64,000 nt of DNA from Carex sylvatica (lineage: Eukaryota; Streptophyta; Magnoliopsida; Poales; Cyperaceae): the NCBI GenBank assembly GCA_964058845.1, contig CAXKVR010000043.1, forward strand, positions 62,001-126,000, written 5' to 3'. Shown here in pieces: positions 1 through 12,498 of the stretch. The number at the start of each line of letters is the position of its first letter. The first letter of the stretch is position 1. The notes under the pieces were generated by a model. That model was not told the origin of the DNA. It did no database searches and was given only the letters and a program-made list of their open reading frames with translations. The translations under genes were made by a program, and so were the position numbers.

Positions 1-158
1 CGGTGTCCGTCAGGCTGGTTGTGGCTAACGTGTCAGAGGAGCACAACACGGCTGCAATACCTGAAGGGACAGCAGAGAATAACACGGCTGCACGTGAAGA
101 GATGGTGGAGGGTAACAGTAACACATCAGCATCTGAGGAGACAATGGAGGACAACTAG
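1..158 (+). CDS. 3' end of a small unknown gene (left duplicate, partial)
   Basis: An open frame enters from the window edge (codons begin at base 3) and ends at TAG, 156-158. Its tail resembles the C-terminus of the 116-aa gene at 36674-37024: both have an EEHN(T/I)AA segment followed by a Glu/Thr/Asn-rich acidic stretch. The 3' flanks also match, sharing stretches such as the run into a TTCTTGGGTTCTGTTGTTATG block near 285-302 and near 37100. I infer a paralogue produced by the same duplication that gave the two prenyltransferase genes. The function is unknown, no known domain is visible, and the start lies outside the window. Confidence 0.55.
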   Translation, partial: VSVRLVVANVSEEHNTAAIPEGTAENNTAAREEMVEGNSNTSASEETMEDN

Positions 159-1452
159 CATCAGCTTGCCCTTGATCCAAACAAGAAAGATTGAATTAGT
201 AAAAACCTGATTAAAGGCTGGTGGTGCAAGAAAGTTCAGAAAAACCTGTGTTTACATTTCTTGATTGTTCTTTTTGTTGTTTTTTCTTGGGTTCTGTTGT
301 TATGTGGTTTAAGCAATAGTGACATACTGAGATGAGTATTTTTGGAATATGTTCGTTCAGTTGAAAGGTGGTTTATGCAATGGTGACATATATACTGAGA
401 TTAGTATTTTTGGAATATGGTTACATAGAATAGATTTCTGAGCATTAAAAGGTTCTTGAATCTTGTTTTCTTGTTTCTTTTCAACTGTGGAATTAATTGT
501 CTTTCGCGCCGATTGTATCTGATCTTGCTGCTTGCAACAAAGAAATAAAATGCAGTTTAATACTTTCCTTTGTTTCTTTTTCTTATTCCATATTGTAGTA
601 GAGTTCCTACTTTTCTACAATAATATTCTGATGCTAATTTTAGTGTGAAATAATGCTATTTTAGTGTTCTTGAGCGTTCAAAAGTAAAATAAGTGTTTGA
701 AAAGTGATGCGGTGCTACTTAGTATGTGAAACACTGGCTGGAGCTTTTTTTTGCTCCTAGAATTAAAAGCTTATTATACATAAAAATGTTTGCTTTCATT
801 TTATTTATTTTCTTTTGGAAGTAGTAGTGGGCCTTTGCCTACTTAAGCACATTGAAATTGTTACTGATCCACATTTTACAATTATCATAATCTAATACTG
901 ATAAGAAAATACTGTTACCAGTATTTTAGGTAGCGAGGTCACGAGGTGAGTGTCCAAAGTTACAGTACTTTAACCCATGGTAATCAGCAACAAACTGATC
1001 TGAACGTAATTGTTTGACTTGTTTCACCAATATCCCAAACTGTCGCTCTCTTAAGCATATCATCAAGCATCTCTTACTAAGAATTATCCAGTGTTTATGA
1101 TCGAATTGCAAATTACACATTGATATAAAGTTTCATTCGTTCGAAATTGCATTGCAAACAAAGAGATTGAGGAAGAATACATCATAAGTTTCATAACTCT
1201 TAACCAGGTGCACATACTTTTACAAAACCCTTAAAACCTGAAAGATTTTAGTTACTAAGAGTCATTATTGGAGCTGTAAATATGTTAAGTTTGGTTTGGT
1301 AGCTTCTACCGGCATTGTAAAAAAAAAAAAAAGGATGTTAAGTTTACAGGTGTTGAGAATAATGAAGGAATTAAAAAAAAAAAAATGAAATACATGAGTG
1401 AAGCCACTCTTTTCATTATTCCTAATTTCATTTCTATGTTGCCAAATAGTTC
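159..1452. other. Intergenic AT-rich spacer between the left duplicate genes
   Basis: This holds the 3' flank of the partial gene and the 3' flank of the convergent prenyltransferase copy. It aligns in patches with 37025-39325. Poly-A runs occur near 1320 and 1375. I see no coding exon or RNA gene. Confidence 0.5.
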
Positions 1453-3989
1453 TCAGGATACAAGCCGACCATATATTATTCCAGTAAAAACCAGTGCTCC
1501 AAACCATTTATTGGACTCGTATCTACAAATTCATGAAGGAAAATAAAAGTCAATTGGTATCCAGTGCAAGTTTCTATATATGGACAATTTAGTTTGTCAC
1601 CAAAATTGCGAAATGGTTTTCTTTGGGAATCTTCTTCCGTGGTCAGTAAACTATGATATTATATTTTTTTGTTCAAAGTAATAGCAGTACATATATGCTG
1701 TGATTGAGCCAATGTACCCTTTTTCTTAGAATATGTCATTAATTTAGATAAGATTCATGGCAGAAGAAGCCACGTACCGATTATTATCACCGTTTCAATA
1801 AACTATGGAGAAATTAGTGAGGCTTCATTAATCAATTAATTGAATTAATATTTGTGCATTTGTACCTTCTTTGCTAATGATTGAAAATGCTTTTAGAGAG
1901 ATATAAGAACATGCATGTCTTAATTAGGTAAACTTACTTTTTGTTGCAATCAGATGGATCTGACAAATCAACTGTTAAAATTTGCCATAAAAGTTGGCCT
2001 GCCGCAGAAATGATAAATGGATAAAAGGGCCAACCTAAAAAATAAAACCAATATGAGCAATTTGGCATAAGAATAATAAGTGATCATTTTATCTAAATAA
2101 TTATTTCCTTAAAAAAATGACTAAAAAGTACTTCAGATCTGAGTGTAAGAAATATTGGTATAGTTTATGTCTTGGGTTTGGGGCATAAGAAAAAATTAAA
2201 TTGGGGACATTAACTAAATTTGTAAACTTGAAAGGTGGATGAGCAATTCTAGATTTCAAGTAAAGAATAGAAATGTAAGATATGTCCTAAATTTACCAAG
2301 ATGAGCATTGTAACCCCCAAGTCCCAAGCTACCAATACAGACTGCAGCAAACCCTAAAGTCCAGTATGTCGACGAATTTCCGAACAGCAATGCTGAGGAT
2401 TTAACTCCAGCTTTGACATCATCTTTCTTATCCTGTTCATCAATCAAGAAAAATCAATATTTGGTATATATTGATAAATTGATTACATGAATTTGTTAAT
2501 AATTAAGCATAAATGTACCTGATGTGCATATATTGTGTCATATGTAATTGTCCAAAAAACACCACCGATGTAAATCGGAAGGAAAACATTGGTATTAACC
2601 AAATTTCCAGTGACAGCAGTCCATCCAACAAGGGCACTCCAATTGATTGTTATACCAAGAAAAGCTTGAGGCTGTAGTTGTAAAATGACACAGAAATATA
2701 TCAACTCAGTTCGCTTTCAGTAAGAATTTATCTTTACTTATTTAAATAGGAAAAAAGGAAACACAAGAAAGTATTCTATCACACAAAAGCCCGTAAATTA
2801 AATTATTCGAAAGTTGGTTGACAATCCTAGTAATTATTCAAATCAAAAGTTCAAAACCTTTGTTAGCAAATATTAATTACCTTAGCTTGTTTAGTTGAAG
2901 CAGAAGTGGTGTCAGCAGCAGAAGCTGAAAGACCCAAAAACACCAGCCTTGCAATGGCATCAACTCACCCGAGGCCAAAGGTCTCTTCTTGCTGCGCTCT
3001 ACCTAAAATTCACAGATTATTTCACGTAAAATATATAATTGCTCGTCAACAAATTTAGTTGTACAACTAAACTTCTTTAGTTCAAATACAATGTCATCTA
3101 TCTGTACCTGCTTGTCAAATTCTATGTCGTGTAGGTCGTCTATGGTGCAACCAGAGGTTTTTATAAGAAGAGATATACACCCTAGCAGTACCATCAGTTT
3201 TATATCAGGTAAAGCTCCTGGGCTTGTAGCTAGCGCAATTGACCTATGATTGATGAAAAATATCCTCTTCAGAATGCCACAATTCTCTCAATCACTCCCT
3301 GGCTTACAAAACTGTTCAAAATGCATTTAATTAACAATGCCACAGTATGATAGACAAAACTGGCACCGCAATTCATCCAATTTTTTATGAACAGGTGAAT
3401 TGTACCAGAACTCTGATCACATAGCAAAAATTACATTGAACTTGGAGTTGAATAGTTCTTTTGTTTCCTTCTTTTTTGAACAACAAACAAACAAAATATG
3501 ACATATCACCAACCACATAATGTCTTGACCTTAGAAAATCTCTGAAACGAGTATCTTTGAACAGTACAAGATTTGCGCAGACAAGAAAATCTCAATTTTT
3601 TTCTTTTTGACAAAGTAATTAGATTATAGTAAAAAAATATTGAAGGATCTAGCAAGGCATAAAATTAACACGCAGTACCAGTAGCTAGGCCAAGCTTGTA
3701 TCCAAAATCCAATGTCATGAGTTAGGCGAGATAGCATGACATATGGCCTCAATGGTTCTGGAATGGTTGTTTCCAGCCATGCGGGTCGTTCTGCGCTCTG
3801 ACATATGATTTTGTTACCACGGAACATTGACAATGAATAAGGTTGTTCTGAAATGGAAGGAAGCATTTTCTGGTGCAGGGTACGTGCAATATTGCGTTTA
3901 GGTTGGTTATGAAATGTGGTACGCTGAATGTTATAAGTGTGTTGCTGGAAATGAGGGGAGGAGGGGGATGTACCACACAAAAGCTCCAT
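1453..3989 (-). pseudogene. COQ2-like UbiA prenyltransferase, left copy, exon 4 missing
   Basis: Seven exons on the minus strand can be placed with GT-AG junctions: 3679-3989 (ATG), 3108-3243, 2881-3002, 2519-2671, 2297-2432, 1938-2034 and 1453-1522 (TGA). Lengths from the second exon on equal those of the copy at 39326-42904, except that the 70-nt exon 4 of that copy is absent from 2672-2880. Joining exon 3 to the next exon shifts the frame and meets a stop within about eight codons. Family marks remain: a first Asp-rich motif DDLHDIEFD (the usual leading Asn is Asp), the RPLASG motif, and YDTIYAHQDKKDD as the second Asp-rich motif. Known plant COQ2/PPT proteins attach a prenyl tail to 4-hydroxybenzoate in mitochondria. 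I call this copy broken; an exon too diverged to see is the alternative. Confidence 0.8.
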
Positions 3990-4100
3990 CGGTGTGTACC
4001 AACGTTACGGTAATGTGTTTGTGTGTGTGTGTGTGGAATTGTTGGGGATGGGGGAGGGTTGGAGGTTGAGATAGACTAATGGGTGCTTTAGTTTGAGACT

Positions 4101-4110
4101 ATATTTATAG
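4101..4110 (-). promoter_or_regulatory. TATA box of the left prenyltransferase copy
   Basis: On the minus strand this reads CTATAAATAT, about 112 bp before the ATG at 3989. The intact copy has the same box about 100 bp before its ATG. A short GT repeat (about 4013-4034) lies in the presumed leader. Confidence 0.5.
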
Positions 4111-4783
4111 AAGCCATATCAAGATGCCTTCGTTGAATATCCAACTTGAAGCAAAGGGTTTTGTGCTTAATTAGGAATAATAATAAAGGGTACAAAGCTT
4201 GTAAACCCATACTTTAGGTAAAATATAATCTATGTAAAAGAACAAAGGAATTAAAAAAGCATTTCTTAACATATAATTCCTCATTTTTCAACTATTAAAT
4301 TACTATTAATTATAATCCTTATCATAATGTAAAATTAAAAGTATATTGTAAACATGTTAATTATATCGTACTTTGACAATAACATCAATATAATAATTAT
4401 TATTTTTTAAATATGAGATGATGTTCAAAATTTTGTAATAACCTTTAATGATATGCAATCAAGCTTTAAACTACAATCTTAAATTTTGTATAAAAATTAA
4501 TGGCTTAACCAATTATAAATGATTCTCAATTTAATTATGCTTAAACATTCAGCATCTTTGATGAATTAAAATCAATCACCCTCCGAGTTTACTTCAGCAT
4601 AAAAGACAAATGTATTTTGGTAAATAATGCCTGCTCAAAAGAGAGAATGTTGTCTTGGTTTCTATATATATATATATATTAATTCAAACGGGCCTAATCC
4701 TATATATTATCATATCCTAATTTTTGTATGTTGGAATTAAGAATCGACTTGAATGAGTCAACTCGATCAAATAGCAATCTTTC
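4111..4783. other. AT-rich intergenic DNA
   Basis: No gene seen. A short TA microsatellite is present at about 4665-4679. Confidence 0.4.
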
Positions 4784-4791
4784 GTTTTATG
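4784..4791. repeat. 8-bp target-site duplication, left side of hAT element
   Basis: GTTTTATG here is repeated exactly at 9851-9858. Eight-bp duplications are the rule for hAT transposons. Confidence 0.9.
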
Positions 4792-4799
4792 TAGAGCTT

Positions 4800-5110
4800 T
4801 GCAAATACCCGTGGCGGGCGGACCCGACCCGTACCCGTCCGTGCCCGGTACCCGGGGTATCCGTGCCCGAGCCCGGGTATGGGTCGGGTAAACGGGTACG
4901 GGTAAAAAACGGGTAGGATACGATTATTTGGTTCAAAATCCGAGCAAACCCGGTTCGATTTACGCCCGACCCGACTCGACCCGGACCCGACCCGACCTGA
5001 CCCGATCTGACCCGGACCCGATCCGACCCGACCCGGACTCGATCTGACCCGACCCGACCCGTTGAATTCAAATTCCCGCCGGTTCAACCGGGCCCAGACC
5101 GGTCTAATCA
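4800..5110. repeat. GC-rich subterminal repeats of the hAT element (left)
   Basis: Tightly packed variants of CCCGACC, CCCGGACC and GGGTACGGG, strikingly GC-rich against the AT-rich surroundings. Subterminal repeats in hAT elements normally bind transposase; that role here is inferred. Confidence 0.75.
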
Positions 5111-5629
5111 AACCCGACCGGCCGGACCCACCCGGGTCACCCGTCGGTTTTTTCTTTTTCTTTTTCTTTTTCTTTTTCTTTTTTCTTTCAAATTTTATTC
5201 CCTCCCAATATTTTCTTTAAATACCCCATCTTCCTCTCCAAAAATTCACACTCTCATTCTCTCATCTCTCATTCTCTCAATCTCAATTCTCCAATTTAAT
5301 TATTCACTATTTTTTAATTTATTGTTTAAAAAAAATATAATTGTAAATTTAATTCATTACACAAATCCGCAAACGGAATTACAAAGTTCGGCACCTCCCG
5401 CAAATTTTTTTCGCGAGATTTAAAGGTAACATTTATTTCATTTTAGATTAATTTATTTTTGTAGAGTACATTTAGTTTATGCTTGATTTATTGAATATTA
5501 AGTAATTAGATTTGTCATTTGTTAGGTTTGTTAAATTTATTAAGTAATTAGATTTGTTAGATTTATTGAATATGTTAGATTTATTTAGTTTATGTTAGAT
5601 TTGAATATGTCAAATAATTATATTTGTTT

Positions 5630-6850
5630 TTAATTTCTGTTTTTGAATTTCTGTTTTTGAATTTCTGTTTTTTAAATTCTGTTTTTTAATTTCTGTTTTT
5701 TAATTTCTGTTTTAAATTTTCTGTTTTTTAAAATAGGTTAGTTTTATAGATTTGAATATGTGAAGTGATTATATTTGTTTTGAATAGGTTAGATTTATTT
5801 TTCAAAATTCGGATTTAATTTTAATAGGTTTTTTAAAATATGTTAGTTTTATAGATTTGAATATGTGGAGTGATTATATTTGATTTGAATAGATTAGATT
5901 TATTTTTCAAAATTCGGATTTATTTTTAATAGGTTTTTTAAAATAGGTTAGTTTAATTTCTGTTTTTTATTTTCTGTTTTTTATTTTCTGTTTTTTTATT
6001 TCTGTTTTTAATTTTCTGTTTTTTAAAATATGTTAGTTTTATAGATTTGAATATGTGAAGTGATTATATTTGTTTTGAATAGGTTAGATTTATTTTTCAA
6101 AATTCGGATTTAATTTTAATAGGTTTTTTAAAATAGGTTAGTTTTATAGATTTGAATATGTGGAGTGATTATATTTGTTTTGAATAGATTAGATTTATTT
6201 TTCAAAATTCGGATTTATTTTTAATAGGTTTTTTAAAATAGGTTAGTTTAATTTCTGTTTTTTATTTTCTGTTTTTAATTTTCTGTTTTTTTATTTCTGT
6301 TTTTAATTTTCTGTTTTTTAAAATAGGTTAGTTTTATAGATTTGAATATGTGAAGTGATTATATTTGTTTTGAATAGGTTAGATTTATTTTTCAAAATTC
6401 GGATTTAATTTTAATAGGTTTTTTAAAATAGGTTAGTTTTATAGATTTGAATATGTGAAGTGATTATATTTGTTTTGAATAGGTTAGATTTATTTTTCAA
6501 AATTCGGATTTATTTTTCATAGGTCTTTTAAAATAGGTTAGTTTAATTTCTGTTTTTTATTTTCTGTTTTTTATTTTCTGTTTTCTTATTTCTGTTTTTT
6601 AATTTCTGTTTTTTAATTTCTGTTTTTTAATTTTCAATGTATGTTAGAATTATTTTGAATAGGTTAAATAATAAGGTTACATATTTTTTTTAATATGTCA
6701 AGTAATTTACATTTATTATTTTGAATAGGTTTTTTAAAATATGTTAGTTTAATTTCTGTTTTTTATTTTCTGTTTTTTTATTTCTGTTTTTTAATTTCTG
6801 TTTTTTTATTTTCTGTTTTTTAATTTCTGTTTTTTAATTTTCAATGTATG
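5630..6850. repeat. Higher-order tandem array upstream of the hAT transposase
   Basis: T-rich tracts of (T)nCTG(T)n with AATTT alternate with roughly 100-bp units beginning GTTTTATAGATTTGAATATG near 5739, 5846, 6030, 6139, 6326 and 6434. These form pairs repeated about every 295 bp. The array fills the 5' region of the transposase gene where an N-terminal exon would be expected. Confidence 0.8.
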
Positions 6851-7032
6851 TTAGAATTATTTTGAATAGGTGAAATAATAAGGTTACATTTTTTTTTTTA
6901 ATATGTCAAGTAATTTACATTTATTATTTTGAATAGGTTTAATAAATGTCAAGTAATTCTGAACCGGGATAAATCCAAACCCTTATAAACGCGGATGGTA
7001 CCAGAACAAATCCAAAATTCGATGAATCAAAA

Positions 7033-8855
7033 ATGCTTAGTGAATTGGCCCGGTACATTACCCATAAAGAACAATCAATAAGTATGGGTGGTTGCATGAG
7101 TTTTGTCCGGTTATGCATTCGGGGGTTAGGTCAACCAATGTACAAGAGGATCCATCATAGAAAGATGGTTAGTGAAATAAAAAATCAGTTTACCTCCACC
7201 AAAAATGACCTTAAAGCTCTATTTGCATACCAAAACAATAAGGTGTCAATTACCTCCGACATATGGACTGCCGGTAAACATGGCCTTGGGTACTCTTGTA
7301 TTACCGGCCATTGGATCGATGATCATTGGGTATTACAAAAAAGAATATTAAGTTTTCGAGTTTTGGACCACACTGCAACTGTAATTTTCAAATCCATTAT
7401 TAAGGTTTTAGAAGAGTATAACCTTAAGAGGAATTTGGGTAACAAGGTTTTTCCTATATCCTTCGATAATGCTAGCAACAACATTGCTTCCATTGAGATT
7501 TTTAAACGGTCACTAAACCCGATCATGAATGGTGAAATGTTTCATCAAAAGTGTGCTTGCCATGTTCTTAACCTCGTCGTGAAGGCGGGTCTAAAAACAG
7601 AAGCCGTAAAACTATTGATAATTAAATTTAAGAATGCCCTCAACCACATTGTTTCAAACCAAGAAAGAAAACAACAGTTTGCTGCATTATGCGTCACCTA
7701 TAGATTGAGCAAGTTGAAGGTACCTTGGGATATAGATACCCGTTGGAACTCAACATATAGGTTGTTGAACCGATGCCTTCCCTACAAAGCTGTCATAGGT
7801 GAGTTTTTGAGAAGCTCCAACCCCGAGGCATTGCAATTCGAACTCATTGACGAAGAATGGGATAAACTGCAAAGGCTTAGCAAATTCCTTGGAATCTTTT
7901 TTACTGCAACAGTTCAACTATCATGCTCGTACTCATCGACGTCGTTTGAGTTGCTGAGACATCTCTATGAAATCTTCAAGGTGTATTGCGAATTAGAACA
8001 ATCTGAAATCTATGATGCATCTCTCACGCCAATTGTAGATGCCATGAAACAAAAATTCCTAAAATATTGGGAAGATGTACCTCTCCTAGCCATTATCGCA
8101 AACTGCCTCCACCCGGCATACAAGAAGTTTTACACGATCAAAGTAGTTGAAAGGTACAAACAGAATTTACATTTAGACTCAACCGGGGTGGAGGCTTACG
8201 TGAATTCGAAGTTCGATGAGATGTTTAACATATACCACTCAAGAATGAGTGACAACCGAAACCCAGCTTCGTCCCGTCCCGCCCCTAGGTATGAATATAA
8301 ATATACATGTGTTTTCAATCTTTATTATTTATAATATCTACATTATTTGTCAACTAATTTTTTTAATTGTTAAATAGTTCCACTACTAGGAGCACTAGCA
8401 GTGGTGGATTATTAACAGATTTTCAGTCGGAGAGCCAACCGCACACATCCGCAAACGAGTTATTGGGCTATATATCGATGATCAATGAAAGTGAACAAGG
8501 ACTTGACGTGATGGCATGGTGGAGGAGGCATCAAAGTTCCTTGCCAACGCTGGCTATGATGGCCCGCGATGTATTTGTTGTGCCCGTATCAACCGTCCCT
8601 TCTGAAAGTTGTTTCAGTTCGGCGAACAGGATCCTCTCCGATAAACGAAGTAAGTTGGGTGTACATGTTTTTGAGAGACTTGTGTGCTTGAAGGATTGGA
8701 TTGCTGCTGAAGAGCGTACGCAACATGTGCCTCAACAACCATCATCATCTGAAGCCGACACTGAAGAAAGCGGTACTGAGGCGCCACGTGAGGCTAATTC
8801 GGATTCTGACGGTGCCGAAGAGAGCGAACAATGGTATATGAATCCAAACTACTAA
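7033..8855 (+). CDS. hAT-family transposase, two exons
   Basis: The exons are 7033-8288 and 8378-8855, joined across an 89-nt intron (CTAG|GTATGA ... AAATAG|TTCC). The product is about 577 aa and the frame is kept. Visible hAT marks: TSDIWT with the first catalytic Asp, SFDNASNN with the second Asp, CACHVLNL, and the C-terminal dimerisation block with PSESCFSSANRILSDKRSKL. The upstream in-frame codons (FDESK) resemble the region after the BED zinc finger in RICESLEEPER-type proteins, but no BED Cys/His set is seen; the tandem array sits there instead. An ATG at 7033 is the first usable start; an upstream spliced exon is possible. It would cut and join the element's ends in the nucleus. Confidence 0.85.
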
Positions 8856-9640
8856 ATAGGTAGTGTCGGTATAAATTTCTAACCTCTTTTAATCTTTATG
8901 GTTATTTTTTAAATTATAAATTTCTAAACATTTCAATTAGTTTTTAGGTTATCTATTTTAAAGAAGAATTACTAACAAAAAAAAAGTTAGAACTCCGCCT
9001 ATGTTATTTTACATAGCCGGTCCCAAGCCCGGAATTAAGGAGGAGGGTAACTTTTATTTTTTAATCTATTATTTTAAAATTATTCATAATTATTTTTAAA
9101 GTAATTGATTTAAGAAAATTTTTATTTTTATTTTATTCTTTTAAAGTAAAAGATTTAATTATATTTTTGATTTATATTTTATGTAACCTATTAAAAATAA
9201 ATGAACGTTTATAAAATATATTATAGATATAAATAAATTATGAAACTATATAATTAGAATGAAAATTTGAAAATAAAATAAAATGACTGGTGTAAAGAAA
9301 TAAATAAATACATTTGTATTTAGCTGAATAAATATACAAATTTTCGCATGAATATTTTTTATATATAAGTTACAAATTTTATTTATTTATATACACTATT
9401 TGATATTTAACTATTTTGATTTTAAAAGTCGAATTATAAACACGTAATAATATTCGTACAACACCGTAAAAAAATACTGTAAAAAAAAAAAAAAAAAAAC
9501 AGAAAAAAAAAACAGAAAAAAAAACAGAAAAAATAAACATAAAAAAAAAACATAAAAAAAAAACATAAAAAAAGAAGAAAAAAAAACAGACAAAAAACCC
9601 AGAGAAAAAACAGAAAAAAAAAACAGGGAAAAAAAAAAAA
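8856..9640. repeat. 3' part of the hAT element, AT-rich with A-rich AAAAAACAG repeats
   Basis: Noncoding. 9470-9640 is a run of poly-A broken by CAG, the inverted counterpart of the CTGTTTTTT tracts upstream of the transposase. The Phe-rich open frames on the minus strand here are products of the repeat, not genes. Confidence 0.6.
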
Positions 9641-9850
9641 AAAACCGGATCGGACCGGGTACCATACCCGGACCGTCCTACTCGTGCCGAGTACCACGGG
9701 CACGGGTATAACTCGGGTAGGGTACGGGTTTTGAAAAATATACCCGACCCGAGATATCCGTATATCCGACATATCCGTACCTGAACCAAACCCGTACCCG
9801 ACTCTGGGTACGGCCGGTCCGCCCGAACCCGGTCCGAGAGCAATTCACTA

Positions 9851-9858
9851 GTTTTATG
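9851..9858. repeat. 8-bp target-site duplication, right side of hAT element
   Basis: GTTTTATG, identical to 4784-4791. Confidence 0.9.
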
Positions 9859-10123
9859 CATGTATGCTGACGTTGTGGGAGCACCCGAGGGGAAGGGCCG
9901 AGGAAAAAAGATCAGAAAGGTCGACCTAATTTTGTAAGAATAATAGACGCCTAGGCCTAGACGGACGTGCGTCACGTGCCTAGAGATCAGAGGCCGACTG
10001 CATGCAGTCTATATACATAGAGTCTAGACGCATCGGTTAATTAGTAGCTTATTTCTCAACGCCCCACCTGCAGGTAACCGCGTCTATGCCATCAAAATGT
10101 GCCACCTTTTATATTATTTATAC

Positions 10124-10489
10124 GAGGGGGTCCACTTACAATATTTGAAAGTTATAACAATTTAAATTTGTTATTTTTAGAGTTCAAACAGTTAATTCAA
10201 ACCGTTCAACATGTAATATGTACTAATATGTGCTTAAAGATCAAATTTTATATTTTTCTGAATTTTTTTACTATTTATTAAGTATTTTACAAAACTATTG
10301 TTTTTCAATGGTCTAGAATTATTTAAAAAAACAGTTTTGTAAAATACTTAATAAATAGTAAAAAATTCAAAAAATTATAAAATTTGATCTTTAAGCACAT
10401 ATTAGTACATATTACATGTTAAACGGTTTGGATCGACTGTTTGAACTCTAAAAATAACAAATTTAAATTGTTGTAAGTAGACCCCCCTC
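10124..10489. mobile_element. Foldback MITE, 366 bp, Mutator-like
   Basis: The two halves are almost complete inverted repeats: the left GAGGGGGTCCACTTACAA is matched by the right end read backwards. Flanks are TATTTATAC and TATTTATAT, a 9-bp target duplication with one change. There is no coding capacity. Confidence 0.8.
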
Positions 10490-10498
10490 TATTTATAT

Positions 10499-11687
10499 AG
10501 TACCCTATTTCTCTTTATATGTATAATTAAATATACCAAAATAGTCATATACAAACAAACAAAAAAATCATACATTTCCTACATAATACATATACATATA
10601 TAAGAACTTGTAAAATCTACCACAATAGAGATATCATACGAAATATTTGTAAAAAAATAAATTAATTCTTTTATTCAATTACAGATATGATTTAGCACTG
10701 ATATCATTCTAAAAAATCTTAATTTGTACTATTATATATGATAGATAATCACGAACTTGAGGTACAATTAATACAATATATTAATTAATTATCCATTTTA
10801 TTTATTTTTCATGTAAGTTGTTTTGCAGCTGCATATTATTTTTAATTTTTTATGATATCATACTTGATTTTCCTTCTTTTTTTTCTTGTCCTTTCGAGAG
10901 GGGTGGGGGCGTATTAATATTTCCAAAAATGTCATACTTAATTTGTTCTAGATACATTCAATTCAAGCTTCAAATTTCAAAGTCTGACTGCATTCATGAG
11001 AGAAATGTTTTTTTTTTTTTTTTTCAAGTGGCGAACAATAACAATCATTAATTATATATCTAATAATCATGCATCTATTGCACATGTATTATTCTAATTT
11101 CGATAATAATTAATGTGACAACGCTTGTAAAAATGTACCAATTAATAATTACTTGATTTTCTATAATGCTTCTTGCGTCCAAGCTGCTAATTTGTATTAT
11201 TTCCATTACAATTTCTACAATTAATTATTATAACTAGTTAGTATACTATCATAAAAATTCATAAAAACAGCATATCTATATATATATATATATATAACAG
11301 TTAAATACGGAAAGTTATTAAGATAGTCCCAAAAAAAAAAAAAAATGAAGCCGTGTGTTTCTCTACCGATGAAAAGTCAGATTAGTCCTTTGATCAACTT
11401 TTTTTGTTGACTTGTACTTAATTGCAAACTTTTCAAATTGAAGTTTTTCTACGGGTTTTTCCACCATCAAGCGAAGGAATTTTCAAAACTAAGAAATGAG
11501 AACGCTAAAAATTATTTCTAATATTATAACTATAGGCAACCAATATATTTCTCATTGATTATAATTTACAAACTATTATTAGTTAATGTATTTCTTAACT
11601 ATGTCATTTGCACATTATTTCTACTTTTAATTAATTATCCGTCTAATGCTGTTTTTTCACTCTTCATTTATTTTGATCGACTCATAT
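10499..11687. other. AT-rich intergenic DNA
   Basis: No gene seen. It contains a poly-T run near 11009, a TA repeat near 11277 and a poly-A run near 11328. Confidence 0.4.
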
Positions 11688-11697
11688 ATGATATTTC

Positions 11698-12060
11698 GAG
11701 TAGAACTAGAGTGTTCTTAATTTCACCAAGCTCTTTGGTAAATTCAAGTCTAAAACTCATCAAATCGGCTTCAAATGACGAATCCGAACCGTTGAAACCC
11801 GCCTACCTTACAAGTGATGCGTCTACATGTAAACAAATTTAATTTTGAAATTAATTTTGTATAGAGTCAAGTAGTAAAAAAAAATTAAAATTAATGTATT
11901 AACCTGCTAATTTTGACTGCTTGACTTTACACTAAATTAATTTAAATATTTAAAATTTTCAACAGTTCGGATTTATTAATTGTTTGAAGCCAATTTGACG
12001 GATTTTAGACTTGAGTTCACCAAGAAACTTAGAGAACTTAAGAACACCCTAGTTCTACTC
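11698..12060. mobile_element. Mutator-like MITE, 363 bp, 10-bp target duplication
   Basis: The long inverted repeats start GAGTAGAACTAGRGTGTTC. The sequence ATGATATTTC occurs directly before (11688-11697) and after (12061-12070) the element. It is related to the MITE at 12118-12489: both begin GAG, carry an AGRGTG motif and contain a CAAGAAACTT/TGGTGA-type inner arm. Confidence 0.9.
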
Positions 12061-12117
12061 ATGATATTTCTCTTTTTTTCATTTAATAAGAATGTATTTA
12101 ACGTCCTTAAAGTATAT

Positions 12118-12489
12118 GAGCAAAGCTAGAGTGTGATATGCTCATCAAGAGGATTTGGTGAGCACAACTTCAAAAATATATCAAATCGACTTCAAATGTT
12201 GAATCCAAACCATTGAAATCCATATACTTGTACATACAAAATTTTGAAAGTTTCGAGTTTATTTACTACAAGGTCAAGTTATCAAATAAATGATAAAAAT
12301 TGAATATATAAAATAATTCATAAAATAACAACTTATAAAATGTTAATTTTTTTTTACCGCTTGACTTTGTAGCAAATAAACTCAAAACTCTCAATGATTT
12401 GGATTCGGCATTTAAAGTCGATTTGATATACATTTGAAGTTGTGCTCACCAAATCCTTTTGATAAGCACATCACACCCTAACTTTACTC
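12118..12489. mobile_element. Mutator-like MITE, 372 bp, 9-bp target duplication
   Basis: The inverted repeats read GAGCAAAGCTAGAGTGTGAT on the left and GAGTAAAGTTAGGGTGTGAT on the right complement. AAAGTATAT stands at both 12109-12117 and 12490-12498. It lies 58 bp from its relative at 11698-12060. Confidence 0.9.
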
Positions 12490-12498
12490 AAAGTATAT

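Larger units (their letters stand above)
4792..9850 (+). mobile_element. hAT transposon, about 5.06 kb, complete ends
   Basis: The element runs from TAGAGCTTTGCAAAT to TTGCTCTC-type DNA ending ATTCACTA; the reverse complement of the right end starts TAGTG, matching the left TAGAG. An exact 8-bp duplication flanks it. Inside each end are dense CCCGACC/GGGTACGGG-type repeats (4800-5110 and 9650-9835). Further in are inverted sets of CTGTTTTTT (left, 5630-6850) and AAAAAACAG (right, 9470-9640). One transposase gene lies in the middle. Complete ends and an open transposase reading frame suggest recent activity, but the N-terminal part of the transposase looks short. Confidence 0.9.

Noticed and set aside
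1265..1507. 80-codon minus-strand open frame as a separate gene
   Set aside because: It runs over poly-A/T tracts; only the part at 1453-1522, in another frame, is real, as the last exon of the left prenyltransferase copy.
4767..5111. Arg/Gly/Ser-rich open frames over the GC-rich block
   Set aside because: They arise from the CCCGACC-type subterminal repeats of the hAT element.
9379..9975. Phe-rich open frames on the minus strand (up to 198 codons)
   Set aside because: They are translations of the A-rich CAG-interrupted repeat of the hAT element; the composition is not protein-like.
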